A stretch of DNA of 64,000 bases from Lachnospiraceae bacterium (GCA_900168235.1 FUZG01000003.1:186001-250000), one strand, 5' to 3'. Shown: positions 8,332 to 17,921, counted from the first letter of the stretch. Translations and numbers: made by a program. The notes: generated by a model not told the origin, from the letters alone.

Positions 8332-8976
8332 TCAGTCAAAAATATCTTCTCCGAATCTGACGCGCGTATATGCCTTGATCTCTTCCACGCACTTGTCAAA
8401 ACCAAGCCGTCCGCTGTTTAAGCAGAGATCATAGTTTCTCGCATCATTCCAGATCTGACCTGTGTGGTAGTGATAGTAATCTGCCTTGAACCGGTCTGTC
8501 TTTTCGATGAACTTTTCAAGTTCCTTATCTCTGTAGCTCTGTTTCTTAGCAGCCTGCTCCATGAGAAATTCCTTTGGAGCGTGAACAAATACCGACACTA
8601 CATTTTCATAATCCTTGAGGACAAAGTCCGCGCATCTTCCGATGATCACGCAGGATTCGGTCTCTGCAAGTTTTTTCAGTACCTTTGCCTGATAGTTAAA
8701 GAGATTCTCGCCGGACACGAAATCATCGCTATTGGGAGAAATGAGCTCACCCTGATAAATATTCTTCATGATGCGCGCAAGCAGAGGATTTTTGTCATAG
8801 ATATTTTCATCTGCCTTGACAAAAAGTCTTTCATTTATACCGCTCTCTTCCGCTGCGAGCTTCATGAGCTCTTTATCATAGTAGTGGATACCAAGTTCAT
8901 CTGCGAGCATCTTACCGACAGTACGACCGCCGCTTCCATACTGACGTGAAATAGTGAATACGATATTCTTTTTCAT
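8332..8976 (-). CDS. Cytidylate kinase-like family protein
   Basis: A 214-residue P-loop kinase of the cytidylate kinase-like (AAA_26-type) family common in Firmicutes. The nucleotide loop is ISRQYGSGGRTVG at about 9-21, followed by KMLADELGIHYYDKELM. It is distinct from the true cytidylate kinase, which begins with a different loop, so the substrate is unknown. It follows livF by 20 bases, and so is probably co-transcribed with the amino acid transporter. Confidence 0.8.
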   Translation of the reverse strand: MKKNIVFTISRQYGSGGRTVGKMLADELGIHYYDKELMKLAAEESGINERLFVKADENIYDKNPLLARIMKNIYQGELISPNSDDFVSGENLFNYQAKVLKKLAETESCVIIGRCADFVLKDYENVVSVFVHAPKEFLMEQAAKKQSYRDKELEKFIEKTDRFKADYYHYHTGQIWNDARNYDLCLNSGRLGFDKCVEEIKAYTRVRFGEDIFD

Positions 8977-8996
8977 TCAGTAATCCTCTTTTCCTG

Positions 8997-9704
8997 TTAC
9001 TCTCCGAGATAAGCCTTTCTGATGGCATCATCATTAAGGAGGTCTGAAGCCCGTCCTTCCGTTGAGATACAGCCTGTCTCAAGAACATATGCACGATCTG
9101 CGACAGAAAGTGCCTTCTTCGCATTCTGCTCTACAAGAAGGACCGTTGTTCCGTCCTTATGAACACTTTCTATTATATCAAAAATCTCGTTTACGAAAAT
9201 AGGAGAAAGTCCCATGGAAGGCTCATCCATAAGGATGATATCAGGATGAGACATAAGAGCACGTCCCATAGCGAGCATCTGCTGCTCACCGCCGGAAAGC
9301 GTACCTGCTCTCTGTGTCTGACGTTCCTTAAGTCTAGGAAAACGGTCATAAACCATTGCAAGAGTATCCTCTATCTCTTTTTTGTCGCGTCTGGTGTATG
9401 CGCCCATGCGGAGATTCTGGGCAACAGACAGGTCTGCGAAGACACGTCGTCCCTCAGGAACGTGAGCCATTCCCATTGAAACGATCTTATTTCCCGCAAC
9501 AGTCACGATATTTTTACCTTTATAAAGGATCTCGCCGTCCTTCGGCTTCAGAAGACCTGAGATCGTGTGGAGCGTTGTGGTCTTTCCGGCTCCGTTGGCG
9601 CCTATAAGTGCCACAACTTCTCCCTTATCTACATGAAAGGAAATCCCTTTAAGCGCCTGGATCACGCCATAATATACACTTAAGTTTTTTACTTCAAGAA
9701 GCAT
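8997..9704 (-). CDS. livF: LivF, branched-chain amino acid ABC transporter ATPase
   Basis: A 235-residue ATPase, normal for LivF. Walker A is GANGAGKTTT, the signature LSGGEQQMLAMGRALM, and Walker B ILMDEPSMGLSP. It pairs with LivG to power uptake by LivHM. It starts 18 bases after livG within livK-H-M-G-F. Confidence 0.93.
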   Translation of the reverse strand: MLLEVKNLSVYYGVIQALKGISFHVDKGEVVALIGANGAGKTTTLHTISGLLKPKDGEILYKGKNIVTVAGNKIVSMGMAHVPEGRRVFADLSVAQNLRMGAYTRRDKKEIEDTLAMVYDRFPRLKERQTQRAGTLSGGEQQMLAMGRALMSHPDIILMDEPSMGLSPIFVNEIFDIIESVHKDGTTVLLVEQNAKKALSVADRAYVLETGCISTEGRASDLLNDDAIRKAYLGE

Positions 9705-9722
9705 CTTGTATCTCCTATATGT

Positions 9723-10484
9723 TTACTCATCACCAAGATAAGCCTTAATAACTTCCGGATCTGAAAGTACATCCTTTGTAACGCCCTCAGAAAGAACACG
9801 TCCAAAGTTCAGTACAGTGAGCTTTTCGCAGATTCCGGACACGAGCTTCATATCGTGCTCAATGAGAAGTATCGTCATCTTGTACTTATCGCGGATAAGT
9901 GAGATCGTATCCATGAGTTCCTCTGTTTCATTAGGGTTCATGCCGGCTGCAGGCTCATCAAGGAGCAAAAGCTTCGGCTTCGTAGCCATGGCTCTCGCGA
10001 TCTCGAGCTTTCTCTGCTGTCCATAAGGCAGATTTGAAGAAAGGAGCTCAGCATCCTTTTCCATACCGAATACAGAAAGGATCTCCATTGCTTCCGCATC
10101 CATTTCCTTCTCTAGCTTCTTATATGAACCAAGATGAAGGATTCCTGCGAGAGTACTGTAATGGTACCTGTCCTGAAGGGCAACCTTTACATTGTCCAGC
10201 ACGGACATTTTGTGAAAAAGACGGATATTCTGGAAAGTACGGGCAATACCGTCCCTGTTGATCTCAGCAGTCTTATGACCGGTTATATTTTTTCCGTCAA
10301 GAAGTATCTGTCCCTCTGTAGGACGGTAAACTCCTGTGAGCAGATTGAAAACAGTTGTCTTTCCGGCTCCGTTCGGTCCGATGAGTCCGTAAAGCTCTCC
10401 CTGTTCTATTTTCAGATTAAAGTCATCCACGGCACGCAGGCCTCCGAACTGGATGCACAGATCATTAACCTCAAGCAGTGCCAT
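9723..10484 (-). CDS. livG: LivG, branched-chain amino acid ABC transporter ATPase
   Basis: A 253-residue ATPase with Walker A GPNGAGKTTV, the LivG-type signature LPYGQQRKLEIARAM and Walker B LLLDEPAAGMNPNE. The start overlaps the end of livM by 14 bases, which implies translational coupling. The C-terminus (SDPEVIKAYLGDE) is the usual LivG ending. Confidence 0.93.
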   Translation of the reverse strand: MALLEVNDLCIQFGGLRAVDDFNLKIEQGELYGLIGPNGAGKTTVFNLLTGVYRPTEGQILLDGKNITGHKTAEINRDGIARTFQNIRLFHKMSVLDNVKVALQDRYHYSTLAGILHLGSYKKLEKEMDAEAMEILSVFGMEKDAELLSSNLPYGQQRKLEIARAMATKPKLLLLDEPAAGMNPNETEELMDTISLIRDKYKMTILLIEHDMKLVSGICEKLTVLNFGRVLSEGVTKDVLSDPEVIKAYLGDE

Positions 10485-11538
10485 TCTTCCTGTTCCCCTT
10501 TCTTAATTTCATCATAAGCTCCTGCCTCTTTTCGATGATCGCAGGTGCCCAGTTGATGATCATTACTACGATGAGCACGATGGAGTAGATAAGCATACGA
10601 TACTTATTCAGACCGCGGAGCAGCTCAGGGAGAAGATAAAGAACCGCTGCGGCGATCACGGAACCACGGATGGAACCGATACCTCCAAGTACCACATATA
10701 CGAGGATCATGATGGACACGTTGTACCCGAAGTACTGGCTGGTTGCCTGAAGTGTGGAAATATTATGTGAGAAAAGCACGCCTGCCGCTCCGGCAATAGC
10801 TGCGGACATGATAAATGCCTGCATCTTGTACTTTGTCACATTAAGACCTATGGACTCTGCTGCTATCCTGTTGTCACGGATAGACATTATCGCTCTTCCG
10901 TCCCTTGAATTGATAAGGTTTTGGACGATCACAAGAGTGATGATGAGCATGATGACTGCTATTGTAAAATTCGCATCTCTCGGAGTTCCGGTTATACCCA
11001 TAGCTCCGTTTATCAGAGTCTTTCCATCAGGCTCCATTCCGAGCTCAAGCACACTTGTGAGAGAAACATGAAAACCTTTTGAATCAAGTCCGAGGTACAG
11101 AGCATTAAGGATATTCTTTATGATCTCACCAAATGCCAGAGTTACGATAGCGAGGTAGTCTCCGTTCAGTCTCAGAACCGGGATACCGATAAGGAAACCG
11201 AAGATAGCCGCAAATACGACTCCGACAACAAGTGCAAGGAAGAAGCGGACTCCGCCCGGAAGCACATCCTTAAAGATCTGTGAAAAGGTCGCGCTGAAAA
11301 ACGCACCGATACACATAAATCCCGCATGTCCCAGGGAAAGCTCTCCAAGGATACCTACGCAGAGGTTGAGACCTACTGCAACTATCGCATAGTAACACAT
11401 AGGTACCAGAAGACCTTCAAGGTGACTGGATACCATTCCTGCCTTTAACAGGATCTCAAGTATTATCCAAACTGCAATAACGATCCCGTAAGTCACATTC
11501 TCTTTCTTTTTAAGAAAAGAAAATTTCTTATCTTTCAT
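10471..11538 (-). CDS. livM: LivM, branched-chain amino acid permease
   Basis: A 355-residue polytopic membrane protein. Family blocks are NLCVGILGELSLGHAGFMCIG and GDYLAIVTLAFGEI, with about eight to ten hydrophobic helices. It forms the membrane channel with LivH. The Lys/Arg-rich ends fit a cytoplasmic location. It follows livH by 19 bases. Confidence 0.92.
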   Translation of the reverse strand: MKDKKFSFLKKKENVTYGIVIAVWIILEILLKAGMVSSHLEGLLVPMCYYAIVAVGLNLCVGILGELSLGHAGFMCIGAFFSATFSQIFKDVLPGGVRFFLALVVGVVFAAIFGFLIGIPVLRLNGDYLAIVTLAFGEIIKNILNALYLGLDSKGFHVSLTSVLELGMEPDGKTLINGAMGITGTPRDANFTIAVIMLIITLVIVQNLINSRDGRAIMSIRDNRIAAESIGLNVTKYKMQAFIMSAAIAGAAGVLFSHNISTLQATSQYFGYNVSIMILVYVVLGGIGSIRGSVIAAAVLYLLPELLRGLNKYRMLIYSIVLIVVMIINWAPAIIEKRQELMMKLRKGNRKNGTA

Positions 11539-11557
11539 CTGTCCGTCATCCCCTTTC

Positions 11558-12445
11558 TCAGACCTTTTCCTGAATAACCTTGCCCAGAATACCGGTAGGC
11601 TTCACGAGAAGTACGATAACAAGGATTCCGAAAACTATCGCATCTGAAAGCTGTGTAGAAATATAGGTTCTGGAAAGAATCTCAATGATACCGAGTACAA
11701 GTCCTCCGATCATGGCACCCGGGATGGAGCCGATACCTCCAAGTACCGCTGCCACGAAAGCTTTTATACCGGGCATCGCACCTGTATAAGGAGTAAGTGA
11801 AGGATATGCACTGCAGAGAAATGCACCTGCGATGGCTGCAAGGGCTGAACCGATGGCGAATGTGAGAGAAATAGTCCTGTTCACATCGATACCCATAAGT
11901 GTCGCAGCTCCTCTGTCCTGAGCAACGGCGAGCATTGCCTGACCTTCGCGTGTCTTATGTACAAAAAACTGCAGAGCGATAAGGATCACCACGCTCGTAA
12001 TGATAGTTATGATCGTAACACCCTGAATCCTGAGCTCGCCTCCTGCAAGAGTGATACCGCTCCACGGGATCACTGATGTAAAAGATTTTGTATCTGCGCC
12101 GAAGAAAAGGAGCGCAAGATTCTCAAGAAGGTAGCTGACGCCGATAGCCGTGATCAGAACTGCAAGCGGAGATGCTGCATTTCTAAGCGGTCTGTAAGCC
12201 ACTCGTTCAGTAGTGACACCAAGGATCAGACACAGCACGACAGCAACCGGGATTGCCACGACGGGGCTTAGTCCCAGATTAGATACAATTATGAAGATTA
12301 CGTAACTGCCCACCATGATAAAGTCACCATGCGCAAAATTAAGCATCTTTGCAATACCATATACCATGGTATAACCGAGTGCGATTATTGCGTAGATACT
12401 TCCAAGGCTCAGACCGTTCACGAGCGACGTCAAAAAACTGAGCAT
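11558..12445 (-). CDS. livH: LivH, branched-chain amino acid permease
   Basis: A 295-residue membrane protein with about eight helices. The N-terminal GLSLGSIYAIIALGYTMVYG and the MLNFAHGDFIMVGSY block are diagnostic of LivH. A 117-base gap, longer than elsewhere in the operon, separates it from livK. That is common where the binding protein is made in excess. Confidence 0.93.
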   Translation of the reverse strand: MLSFLTSLVNGLSLGSIYAIIALGYTMVYGIAKMLNFAHGDFIMVGSYVIFIIVSNLGLSPVVAIPVAVVLCLILGVTTERVAYRPLRNAASPLAVLITAIGVSYLLENLALLFFGADTKSFTSVIPWSGITLAGGELRIQGVTIITIITSVVILIALQFFVHKTREGQAMLAVAQDRGAATLMGIDVNRTISLTFAIGSALAAIAGAFLCSAYPSLTPYTGAMPGIKAFVAAVLGGIGSIPGAMIGGLVLGIIEILSRTYISTQLSDAIVFGILVIVLLVKPTGILGKVIQEKV

Positions 12446-12562
12446 AACTTCTTTCCTCCAACAGGATTTTTAATAGAAAATGGAAGGAGACGACAATGCC
12501 CTCTCCTCCCATTCCGAGCGGTTCTATTGGCAGGTAATGTGCACCCTGCCTCGATTCACTGC

Positions 12563-13774
12563 TTATTCAGCAGAAACATATGCACCGTCTTTAATAGTTA
12601 CAGCCTTCGGGCTCTTATTCGGCTCACCGGAAGCATCCCATGTCATTCCCTCAGATGTCAGACCATCTACTGAGATCTCTGTCATAGCAGCCTTAACCTT
12701 ATCACAGATAGTAGAAACGCCTGCATCAGGTGTAACACCGGACTTCTCAAGAGCTGCCTTCATTGCATACACACCGTCGTAAGCATCTGCTCCGAACTGG
12801 TTCGGTGTCTCGTTGTAAAGCTTCTTGTAAGTAGAAACAAAGTTTACTGTAAGATCATCTGTCGCATCAGCTGCGAAAGGTGTGAGGAGCATTGCTCCCT
12901 CTGCAAGAGAAACGTCGAAGTTCTCAACACCAAGGATACCGTCGAGACCGTCACATCCAAAGAATACCGGCTTGTATCCCATTGTATTTGCCTGCTGAAG
13001 GATCAGAGAAGCCTCTTTGTAGTAGATCGGAAGGAATACCAGCTCTGCGCCGCCGTCCTTAGCCTTCTGAAGCTGTACAGAGAAATCAGTGTTGTTATCA
13101 GCAGTAAAGGCTTCCTGAGAAACAACTTCAAATCCCTGATTTGCTGCCTCTGCTACGAAGTTAGTTGCGATACCTGATGAATAAACATCAGAGCTGTCGT
13201 AAATGATACCAACCTTTGAAGCAAGCTTGTGTGTACCGATGTACTCAGCGGATGCTGTACCCTGTGCAGGATCTGAGAAACATACGCGGAATACGTTGTC
13301 ATACTGAACACATTCCTTAGCAGAACCTGAAGGTGTGAGCTGGAACATGTTATCGTTCTTTGTCTCCTCAGAAACTGCAAGTGAACATGCGCTTGTTACT
13401 GAACCGAGAAGCATCTGCATGCCCCAGTCCTTAAGGGAGTTGTAAGCATTTACGGACTTCTGTGCGTCAAGCTCATCATCTTCACTCTTAAGCTCGAGCT
13501 TGTAGCCGTTTACACCGCCTGCCGCGTTGATCTCATCAACAGCGATCTGAGCAGAATTTGCTACGCAGGAACCGTATGCTGCAGCACCGCCTGTAAGGGG
13601 TCCGATAACACCGATCTTGTAAGTAAGCTCTGATGAAGAGCCCTCTGCTGCTTCCCCTGATGCTGCTGCGCTTCCTGATGAGCCTGATGCTCCGGAAGAC
13701 GCACAACCTGCTACCATGGATGCTGTCATGATAGCTGCAAGAACTACACTAGCTGCTTTCGTGAATTTCTTCAT
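12563..13774 (-). CDS. livK: LivK-type amino acid-binding lipoprotein
   Basis: A 403-residue extracellular solute-binding protein of the periplasmic-binding type I family (Peripla_BP_6). The signal peptide is MKKFTKAASVVLAAIMTASM with lipobox VAGC, so it would be lipid-anchored at C24. A Ser/Ala/Gly linker follows. The ligand-binding part starts at YKIGVIGPLTGGAAAYG and includes VLGVENFDVSLAEGAMLLTPF. It is the first gene of the liv operon, preceded by a good promoter and a leader of about 130 bases. Exact ligand (Leu/Ile/Val or another) is not decided by sequence. Confidence 0.92.
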   Translation of the reverse strand: MKKFTKAASVVLAAIMTASMVAGCASSGASGSSGSAAASGEAAEGSSSELTYKIGVIGPLTGGAAAYGSCVANSAQIAVDEINAAGGVNGYKLELKSEDDELDAQKSVNAYNSLKDWGMQMLLGSVTSACSLAVSEETKNDNMFQLTPSGSAKECVQYDNVFRVCFSDPAQGTASAEYIGTHKLASKVGIIYDSSDVYSSGIATNFVAEAANQGFEVVSQEAFTADNNTDFSVQLQKAKDGGAELVFLPIYYKEASLILQQANTMGYKPVFFGCDGLDGILGVENFDVSLAEGAMLLTPFAADATDDLTVNFVSTYKKLYNETPNQFGADAYDGVYAMKAALEKSGVTPDAGVSTICDKVKAAMTEISVDGLTSEGMTWDASGEPNKSPKAVTIKDGAYVSAE

Positions 13775-13868
13775 ATTTCTTCTCCTCCTGTGATACCTTT
13801 ATACAAAAATCGCAGCCAAATAAAAAACTAACATTTCTACCTGACTGCATCTTTGCATTGGTGAGCGT

Positions 13869-13892
13869 CTGACGCGTACAATCGTTCGTCAG
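13869..13892 (-). promoter_or_regulatory. Inverted repeat in the livK leader
   Basis: CTGACG and CGTCAG arms with a 12-nt loop lie just downstream of the predicted transcription start and about 95 bases before livK. This could be an operator or an RNA hairpin. Confidence 0.35.
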
Positions 13893-13909
13893 AGGCTTAT
13901 TTTTGATTT

Positions 13910-13937
13910 ATTATAACATGGGGAAAAACTTTTGCAA
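13910..13937 (-). promoter_or_regulatory. sigma-A promoter of the liv operon
   Basis: On the minus strand TTGCAA, a 16-base spacer and a consensus TATAAT. It lies about 135 bases upstream of livK. Confidence 0.65.
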
Positions 13938-14143
13938 GCCCGAAAAATGGGGCTTTTCTATTTTTCTTGATCTATTTTAATCGGTTTTTTGATGTTATTT
14001 AACTGCCGATTTTTGACCATTTTTCAGTATTCATGCGGTTTTCACCCATTTAAAGTGATAAAATGTCCGTGCTGCAAAAACAAATTTCAAAAAAATTTTT
14101 ACACGGTATTCCGGCATACAAAAATCCCTTAAAACATGTGTGT

Positions 14144-14722
14144 TCAGATCCTGTAAATCACCTCCGGTTCACCGCCTGCTTCCCGCCTTTTGTCGGAATC
14201 ATACTGCACCAGATCCCGTATGAGAGGATCCCGTATGAGATGCTTCCATGCCGTACCCGTTGCCTTTATAAAATCAGGGCTGAGTTTCGCTTCTCCGTCA
14301 ATAAGGGGACAGCTGTAGGGCAGGTCCCAGTCACAGCGGACCATCACGAGTTCACCCTCCGGCGTGAAATGCGGTTCCAGCGGGAAAGTCCTGCACTGGA
14401 TAGGTCTCTTATCCCTGGGACACCTTGGTGCATCCTTGCATTTCACAAAATAAACCTTTCCATCCCAGGAAGCAGGAAAATCGTACTCACTTGCGTCGTG
14501 CTCACTCCATCGGAGCCAATCGTCCGCTCTGTCGTGCACCGCATCCTCTCCGGGAAGGAGATAGATACCCATATCTCCCGTATCCCCTGTAAACTCCGTT
14601 TCAGATGTCCCACAGCACGCCGCACCGCAGAGTGCCCCGCAGTCATAGGGCACAGGCGATACCTTGTCAAGAAAGCGGTAGATCGCTTCGTATGTTCTTT
14701 TCTTAATGGCAGATCTAAGCAT
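14144..14722 (-). CDS. Cys-cluster (YkgJ-like) protein
   Basis: A 192-residue soluble protein with an N-terminal Cys cluster (YDCGALCGAACCGTSE, about 27-42) and further Cys in VKCKDAPRCP, PIQCRTFPLEPHF and VRCDWDLPYSCPL. The pattern recalls YkgJ/UPF0153-like proteins, in which such cysteines bind zinc or an Fe-S cluster, but the assignment is loose. It is the last gene of an operon, 14 bases after the alcohol dehydrogenase gene. No function is assigned. Confidence 0.65.
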   Translation of the reverse strand: MLRSAIKKRTYEAIYRFLDKVSPVPYDCGALCGAACCGTSETEFTGDTGDMGIYLLPGEDAVHDRADDWLRWSEHDASEYDFPASWDGKVYFVKCKDAPRCPRDKRPIQCRTFPLEPHFTPEGELVMVRCDWDLPYSCPLIDGEAKLSPDFIKATGTAWKHLIRDPLIRDLVQYDSDKRREAGGEPEVIYRI

Positions 14723-14736
14723 TCTGTCTACTACCT

Positions 14737-15825
14737 TTAAATCCTTGCAATTCTCTTTAATACTTCAGCATCGATCGCATATGAGGCTGTGGACAGACGC
14801 TTTTTGTCAGGTAAGATCGTCTCATAAGCTTTATTTAAGACCGCTGACGGAGCCTCTCCCGTGTCACATACCTTTGCAAAAAATTCTTCAAACTCCGAAG
14901 GATCCGAGAATCCTGCAAGCTCCAAAAATTCACGAGCGTACTCAGGGTCAAGCTCATAAGCCTCTTTAAGGTAACTTCCGAGATAATAGCCCACAGCAGC
15001 ACCGTGAGGCATATTTAACTCACATGTAAGCGTATAGCTCAAACCATGCGGCACAGTCGTACCGGTCTGCGCTATAGCAATTCCTGCAAGGGCAGAAGCG
15101 TGCATGAGCTTCATAGCTGAGTCACTGTCTATCGCTCTGTCGCCTGTGAGAATGTCACGGATACCATTCCAGAATCTTAAACCTTCACGGACGAACATAA
15201 TACTATAATCATTTCTATCGGAATTTAATCCGCTCTCCAACAGATGTCCCAGCGCATCAACTGCCGTGTTTCTGATAACAGACAGAGGCGCGTTCATTAA
15301 GTACTTTCCGTCAATGAGCGCGAGATCCGCAAAGATCTTGTGGGGAATGGAACCTTTTTTTGTACCATTGTCTCTCGTAAGAACAGAAACCGCAGTAACT
15401 TCCGAACCTGTGCCGCATGTGGTAGGAACTTCCGCAACAGGCACTGCTGATGAATCAATGGACGCATCATAGAGATCTGCTGCTCCCTTTCCCTCATGCT
15501 TTATCAGAAATGCCGCAGCCTTTGCAGCATCCATGGGTGATCCTCCGCCGATTCCAATGACGAAATCAGCCTTATCACGTCTTCCCTGCTCTGCTGCACG
15601 CGCCACAGTCTCAATAGACGGATTTTCCTCAACCTCAGAAAAAACAGTGTAAGACACTCCCCGGTCATCAAGTGCCTTTTTTACATCATCAAGCGAACCA
15701 TTTGCCATGGCAGAGTGTCTTCCTGTCATGATGAGCGCACATTTACCCAGCGCTGCAAGCTCTGCTCTGTGATTCCATACTGCTTCATTTTCCTCATAAA
15801 CAACTGCCGGCATCAAATACTTCAT
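14737..15825 (-). CDS. Iron-containing alcohol dehydrogenase family protein
   Basis: A 362-residue NAD(P)-dependent dehydrogenase of the Fe-ADH/glycerol dehydrogenase superfamily. The nucleotide-binding GIGGGSPMDAAKAAA is at about 91-105, and the metal ligands fall in DALGHLLES and TTVPHGLSYTL..NMPHGAAVG. The substrate cannot be read from the sequence. It lies in a minus-strand operon between an aminopeptidase gene and the Cys-cluster gene. Confidence 0.85.
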   Translation of the reverse strand: MKYLMPAVVYEENEAVWNHRAELAALGKCALIMTGRHSAMANGSLDDVKKALDDRGVSYTVFSEVEENPSIETVARAAEQGRRDKADFVIGIGGGSPMDAAKAAAFLIKHEGKGAADLYDASIDSSAVPVAEVPTTCGTGSEVTAVSVLTRDNGTKKGSIPHKIFADLALIDGKYLMNAPLSVIRNTAVDALGHLLESGLNSDRNDYSIMFVREGLRFWNGIRDILTGDRAIDSDSAMKLMHASALAGIAIAQTGTTVPHGLSYTLTCELNMPHGAAVGYYLGSYLKEAYELDPEYAREFLELAGFSDPSEFEEFFAKVCDTGEAPSAVLNKAYETILPDKKRLSTASYAIDAEVLKRIARI

Positions 15826-15847
15826 ATACTCTCTCCTATCATCAAAA

Positions 15848-17188
15848 TCAAGCTTTTATCAAACGGTATCTTCCCTGTCCAAGTTCCTCCAGCCCTGATT
15901 CAAACAGAGTCTTCATAGCATCAATGAGATCCGCTGTGTCATGCACTCCGGCAGTCTCCACGCATGAATGCATGGCAAGCTGGGGAAGTCCTATATCAAC
16001 AGTATTTAAGGACACATGAGCGTTTGAGATATTACCAAGGGTAGATCCGCCATTCATATCCGAACGATTGGTAAAGTGCTGCACGCTCACTCCTGCTTTT
16101 TTGCATATTTCTTCAAAGATCGCACCTGAGACCGCATCTGTAGTGTACTTCTGTCCTGCATGATATTTTATCACGATTCCCGTATTGATCTTTGGTCTGT
16201 TCACCGGATCCGCTTTATCGCCGTATGCCGGATGAACTGCATGGGCATTATCCGCAGAGACCATAAAACTTGACGCAGTGAGTGATTTTCTCTCTTCCTC
16301 ACTGATACCCGCTGCCGCACCGATCCTGTCCATCACATCCGAAAGGAACGTAGAATCCGCGCCCTGCTTTGTACCGCTGCCGACTTCCTCATTATCAAAA
16401 ACAGCGATCATCGGGACAGCATGTACATTTTTTTCCGCATGGATAAATCCCTGAAGAGCACCGAATACGCACTGCAGATCATCCAGACGTCCCGCAGACA
16501 CATATTCCTCCGATGCTCCCCATACAGAGCCCTTGTCCCTCACATATAAAAACAGGTCGTGACCCAGGATATCCTTTACTTCGACACCAGCTTCTTTCGC
16601 CACAGTTTCCATGAAGCGGTTCTCTGCAGTTTCATCGCCAAAAATCGGAAGCATCTCTTTCTGTGCGTTAAGGGCGTGTCCCTCATTTGCCTTCCTGTCC
16701 ATATGGATCGCAAGGCTCGGTATCATCATGAGATCACGTTCTACGTTTACAAGCTTTGTTGAGATAACTCCGTCCTCTTCTCTGATAACGAGACGTCCCG
16801 CAACGGATAAGGGTCTGTCAAACCACGGGAACATGAGCATACCACCGTACTTTTCCACATTGAGTCTGGTGTATGCGCCCTCTCCTTTTATCTCCGGATT
16901 TTCCTTTATCTTAAAAGAAGGCGAATCACTGTGGGCTGCAGCGATCATAAAACCTTTGATACTGCTCTCCGGCATCCTGAACGCAATGACGGATGAGCCG
17001 TTCCTTGACACAAAATATCCCTTGCTCGGTGAAAGCTGCCATACACTACCCTCTGTAAGTTCCTCAAAACCCTCATGCACCAACGTCTCACAGATATTCT
17101 GTACCGCATGAAAGCATGTGGGGCTCTTTTCTATAAATTTCAAAAGATCTTCCGTTATCTCACGGCTGTTTGTCTTACTCATATACAA
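15848..17188 (-). CDS. M18-family aminopeptidase
   Basis: A 446-residue dinuclear zinc peptidase that removes N-terminal residues from peptides in the cytoplasm. The metal-site blocks are AAHSDSPSFKIK, FDNEEVGSGTKQGADSTFL and MHSCVE..HDTADL near the C-terminus; the length is usual for bacterial M18. It follows the YdjM-like gene by 15 bases and precedes the alcohol dehydrogenase gene by 22. Confidence 0.92.
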   Translation of the reverse strand: MYMSKTNSREITEDLLKFIEKSPTCFHAVQNICETLVHEGFEELTEGSVWQLSPSKGYFVSRNGSSVIAFRMPESSIKGFMIAAAHSDSPSFKIKENPEIKGEGAYTRLNVEKYGGMLMFPWFDRPLSVAGRLVIREEDGVISTKLVNVERDLMMIPSLAIHMDRKANEGHALNAQKEMLPIFGDETAENRFMETVAKEAGVEVKDILGHDLFLYVRDKGSVWGASEEYVSAGRLDDLQCVFGALQGFIHAEKNVHAVPMIAVFDNEEVGSGTKQGADSTFLSDVMDRIGAAAGISEEERKSLTASSFMVSADNAHAVHPAYGDKADPVNRPKINTGIVIKYHAGQKYTTDAVSGAIFEEICKKAGVSVQHFTNRSDMNGGSTLGNISNAHVSLNTVDIGLPQLAMHSCVETAGVHDTADLIDAMKTLFESGLEELGQGRYRLIKA

Positions 17189-17203
17189 TTCTCCTCTATA
17201 AAA

Positions 17204-17812
17204 TTAAACATATCTTATAAGCATAACAAGGATACGTCTGATTGCCGGACGAAGCCCCAAATACGACAATACCATAATCCCTATCCATATACCAAGTACA
17301 CTGGCTGTCAGAAATTCAAAATATCCCTTTGTTTTGAATACGATGGGCGGATGATTTCTTTTCAGTGAAAAAGGGATGAGCGGGATACCGCCTGTCAGAT
17401 AATCCAGCAGGAGGTGTGTAGCTATCCCCGCAAAAAATGCGTAAAAATATATGACTCCCTCGTTCCTCATCCAAGGCACACACCAGAGAAGCGCACCGAA
17501 TACTCCCCAGAACCAGGGCGAGTGTGAAATCCCCCGATGGGCAAGCCCCCTGGATACCTGTTTCATGGAAGGCGCAAAAAACGCGATTATACGGATGATC
17601 ATCCTCAGGATATAAAGAGGCAGCCACAACAGGAAAAATCTCCGTCCTATTGTGCTGTTTGGCTGATCCGCGTCAGGCATGAGGCTCCCCATTGCAGACA
17701 CAAAGATCACCCCTGCAAAAGCAAAAGGTCTTTCTATCGGGATGATATTTAATTCGCCTGCCAAAGCTATTCCTGCGGCGATTCCCGCCAATCGGTGCGT
17801 CTGTCCGAGCAT
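17204..17812 (-). CDS. YdjM/DUF457-family membrane protein (putative metal-dependent hydrolase)
   Basis: A 202-residue integral membrane protein beginning MLGQTHRLAGIAAGIALAGE, with MGSLMPDADQPNSTIGRR and HRGISHSPWFWGVFGALLW. These His/Asp motifs and their spacing are those of the DUF457/YdjM family. Four or five helices are visible. Biochemical activity is not established for the family. It is the first gene of an operon with a good promoter at 17882-17910. Confidence 0.82.
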   Translation of the reverse strand: MLGQTHRLAGIAAGIALAGELNIIPIERPFAFAGVIFVSAMGSLMPDADQPNSTIGRRFFLLWLPLYILRMIIRIIAFFAPSMKQVSRGLAHRGISHSPWFWGVFGALLWCVPWMRNEGVIYFYAFFAGIATHLLLDYLTGGIPLIPFSLKRNHPPIVFKTKGYFEFLTASVLGIWIGIMVLSYLGLRPAIRRILVMLIRYV

Positions 17813-17881
17813 CTGCCTTCTTTCCTCTTCTTAAAACAGTGTAACGATCAGTTTTTTGTACACAATAATCTGAACACAGCT

Positions 17882-17910
17882 AATATAGCACGTCTCCAAA
17901 GATTTTGCAA
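17882..17910 (-). promoter_or_regulatory. sigma-A promoter of the YdjM-aminopeptidase-ADH operon
   Basis: On the minus strand TTGCAA, a 17-base spacer and an extended -10 (TGCTATATT). The leader would be about 65 bases. Confidence 0.6.
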
Positions 17911-17921
17911 ACACTCGTTCG

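Larger units (their letters stand above)
13775..14143. other. Intergenic region between livK and the Cys-cluster gene
   Basis: It holds the livK promoter and leader hairpin. The rest (about 13940-14143) is A/T-rich with several GATTTTT-like runs; no gene and no convincing terminator for the neighbouring minus-strand operon was found. Confidence 0.5.

Noticed and set aside
12529-12560. GGCAGG/CCTGCC pairing in the livK-livH gap
   Set aside because: Only six base pairs without a T run. The gap may hold a processing or attenuation site, but this is too weak to call.
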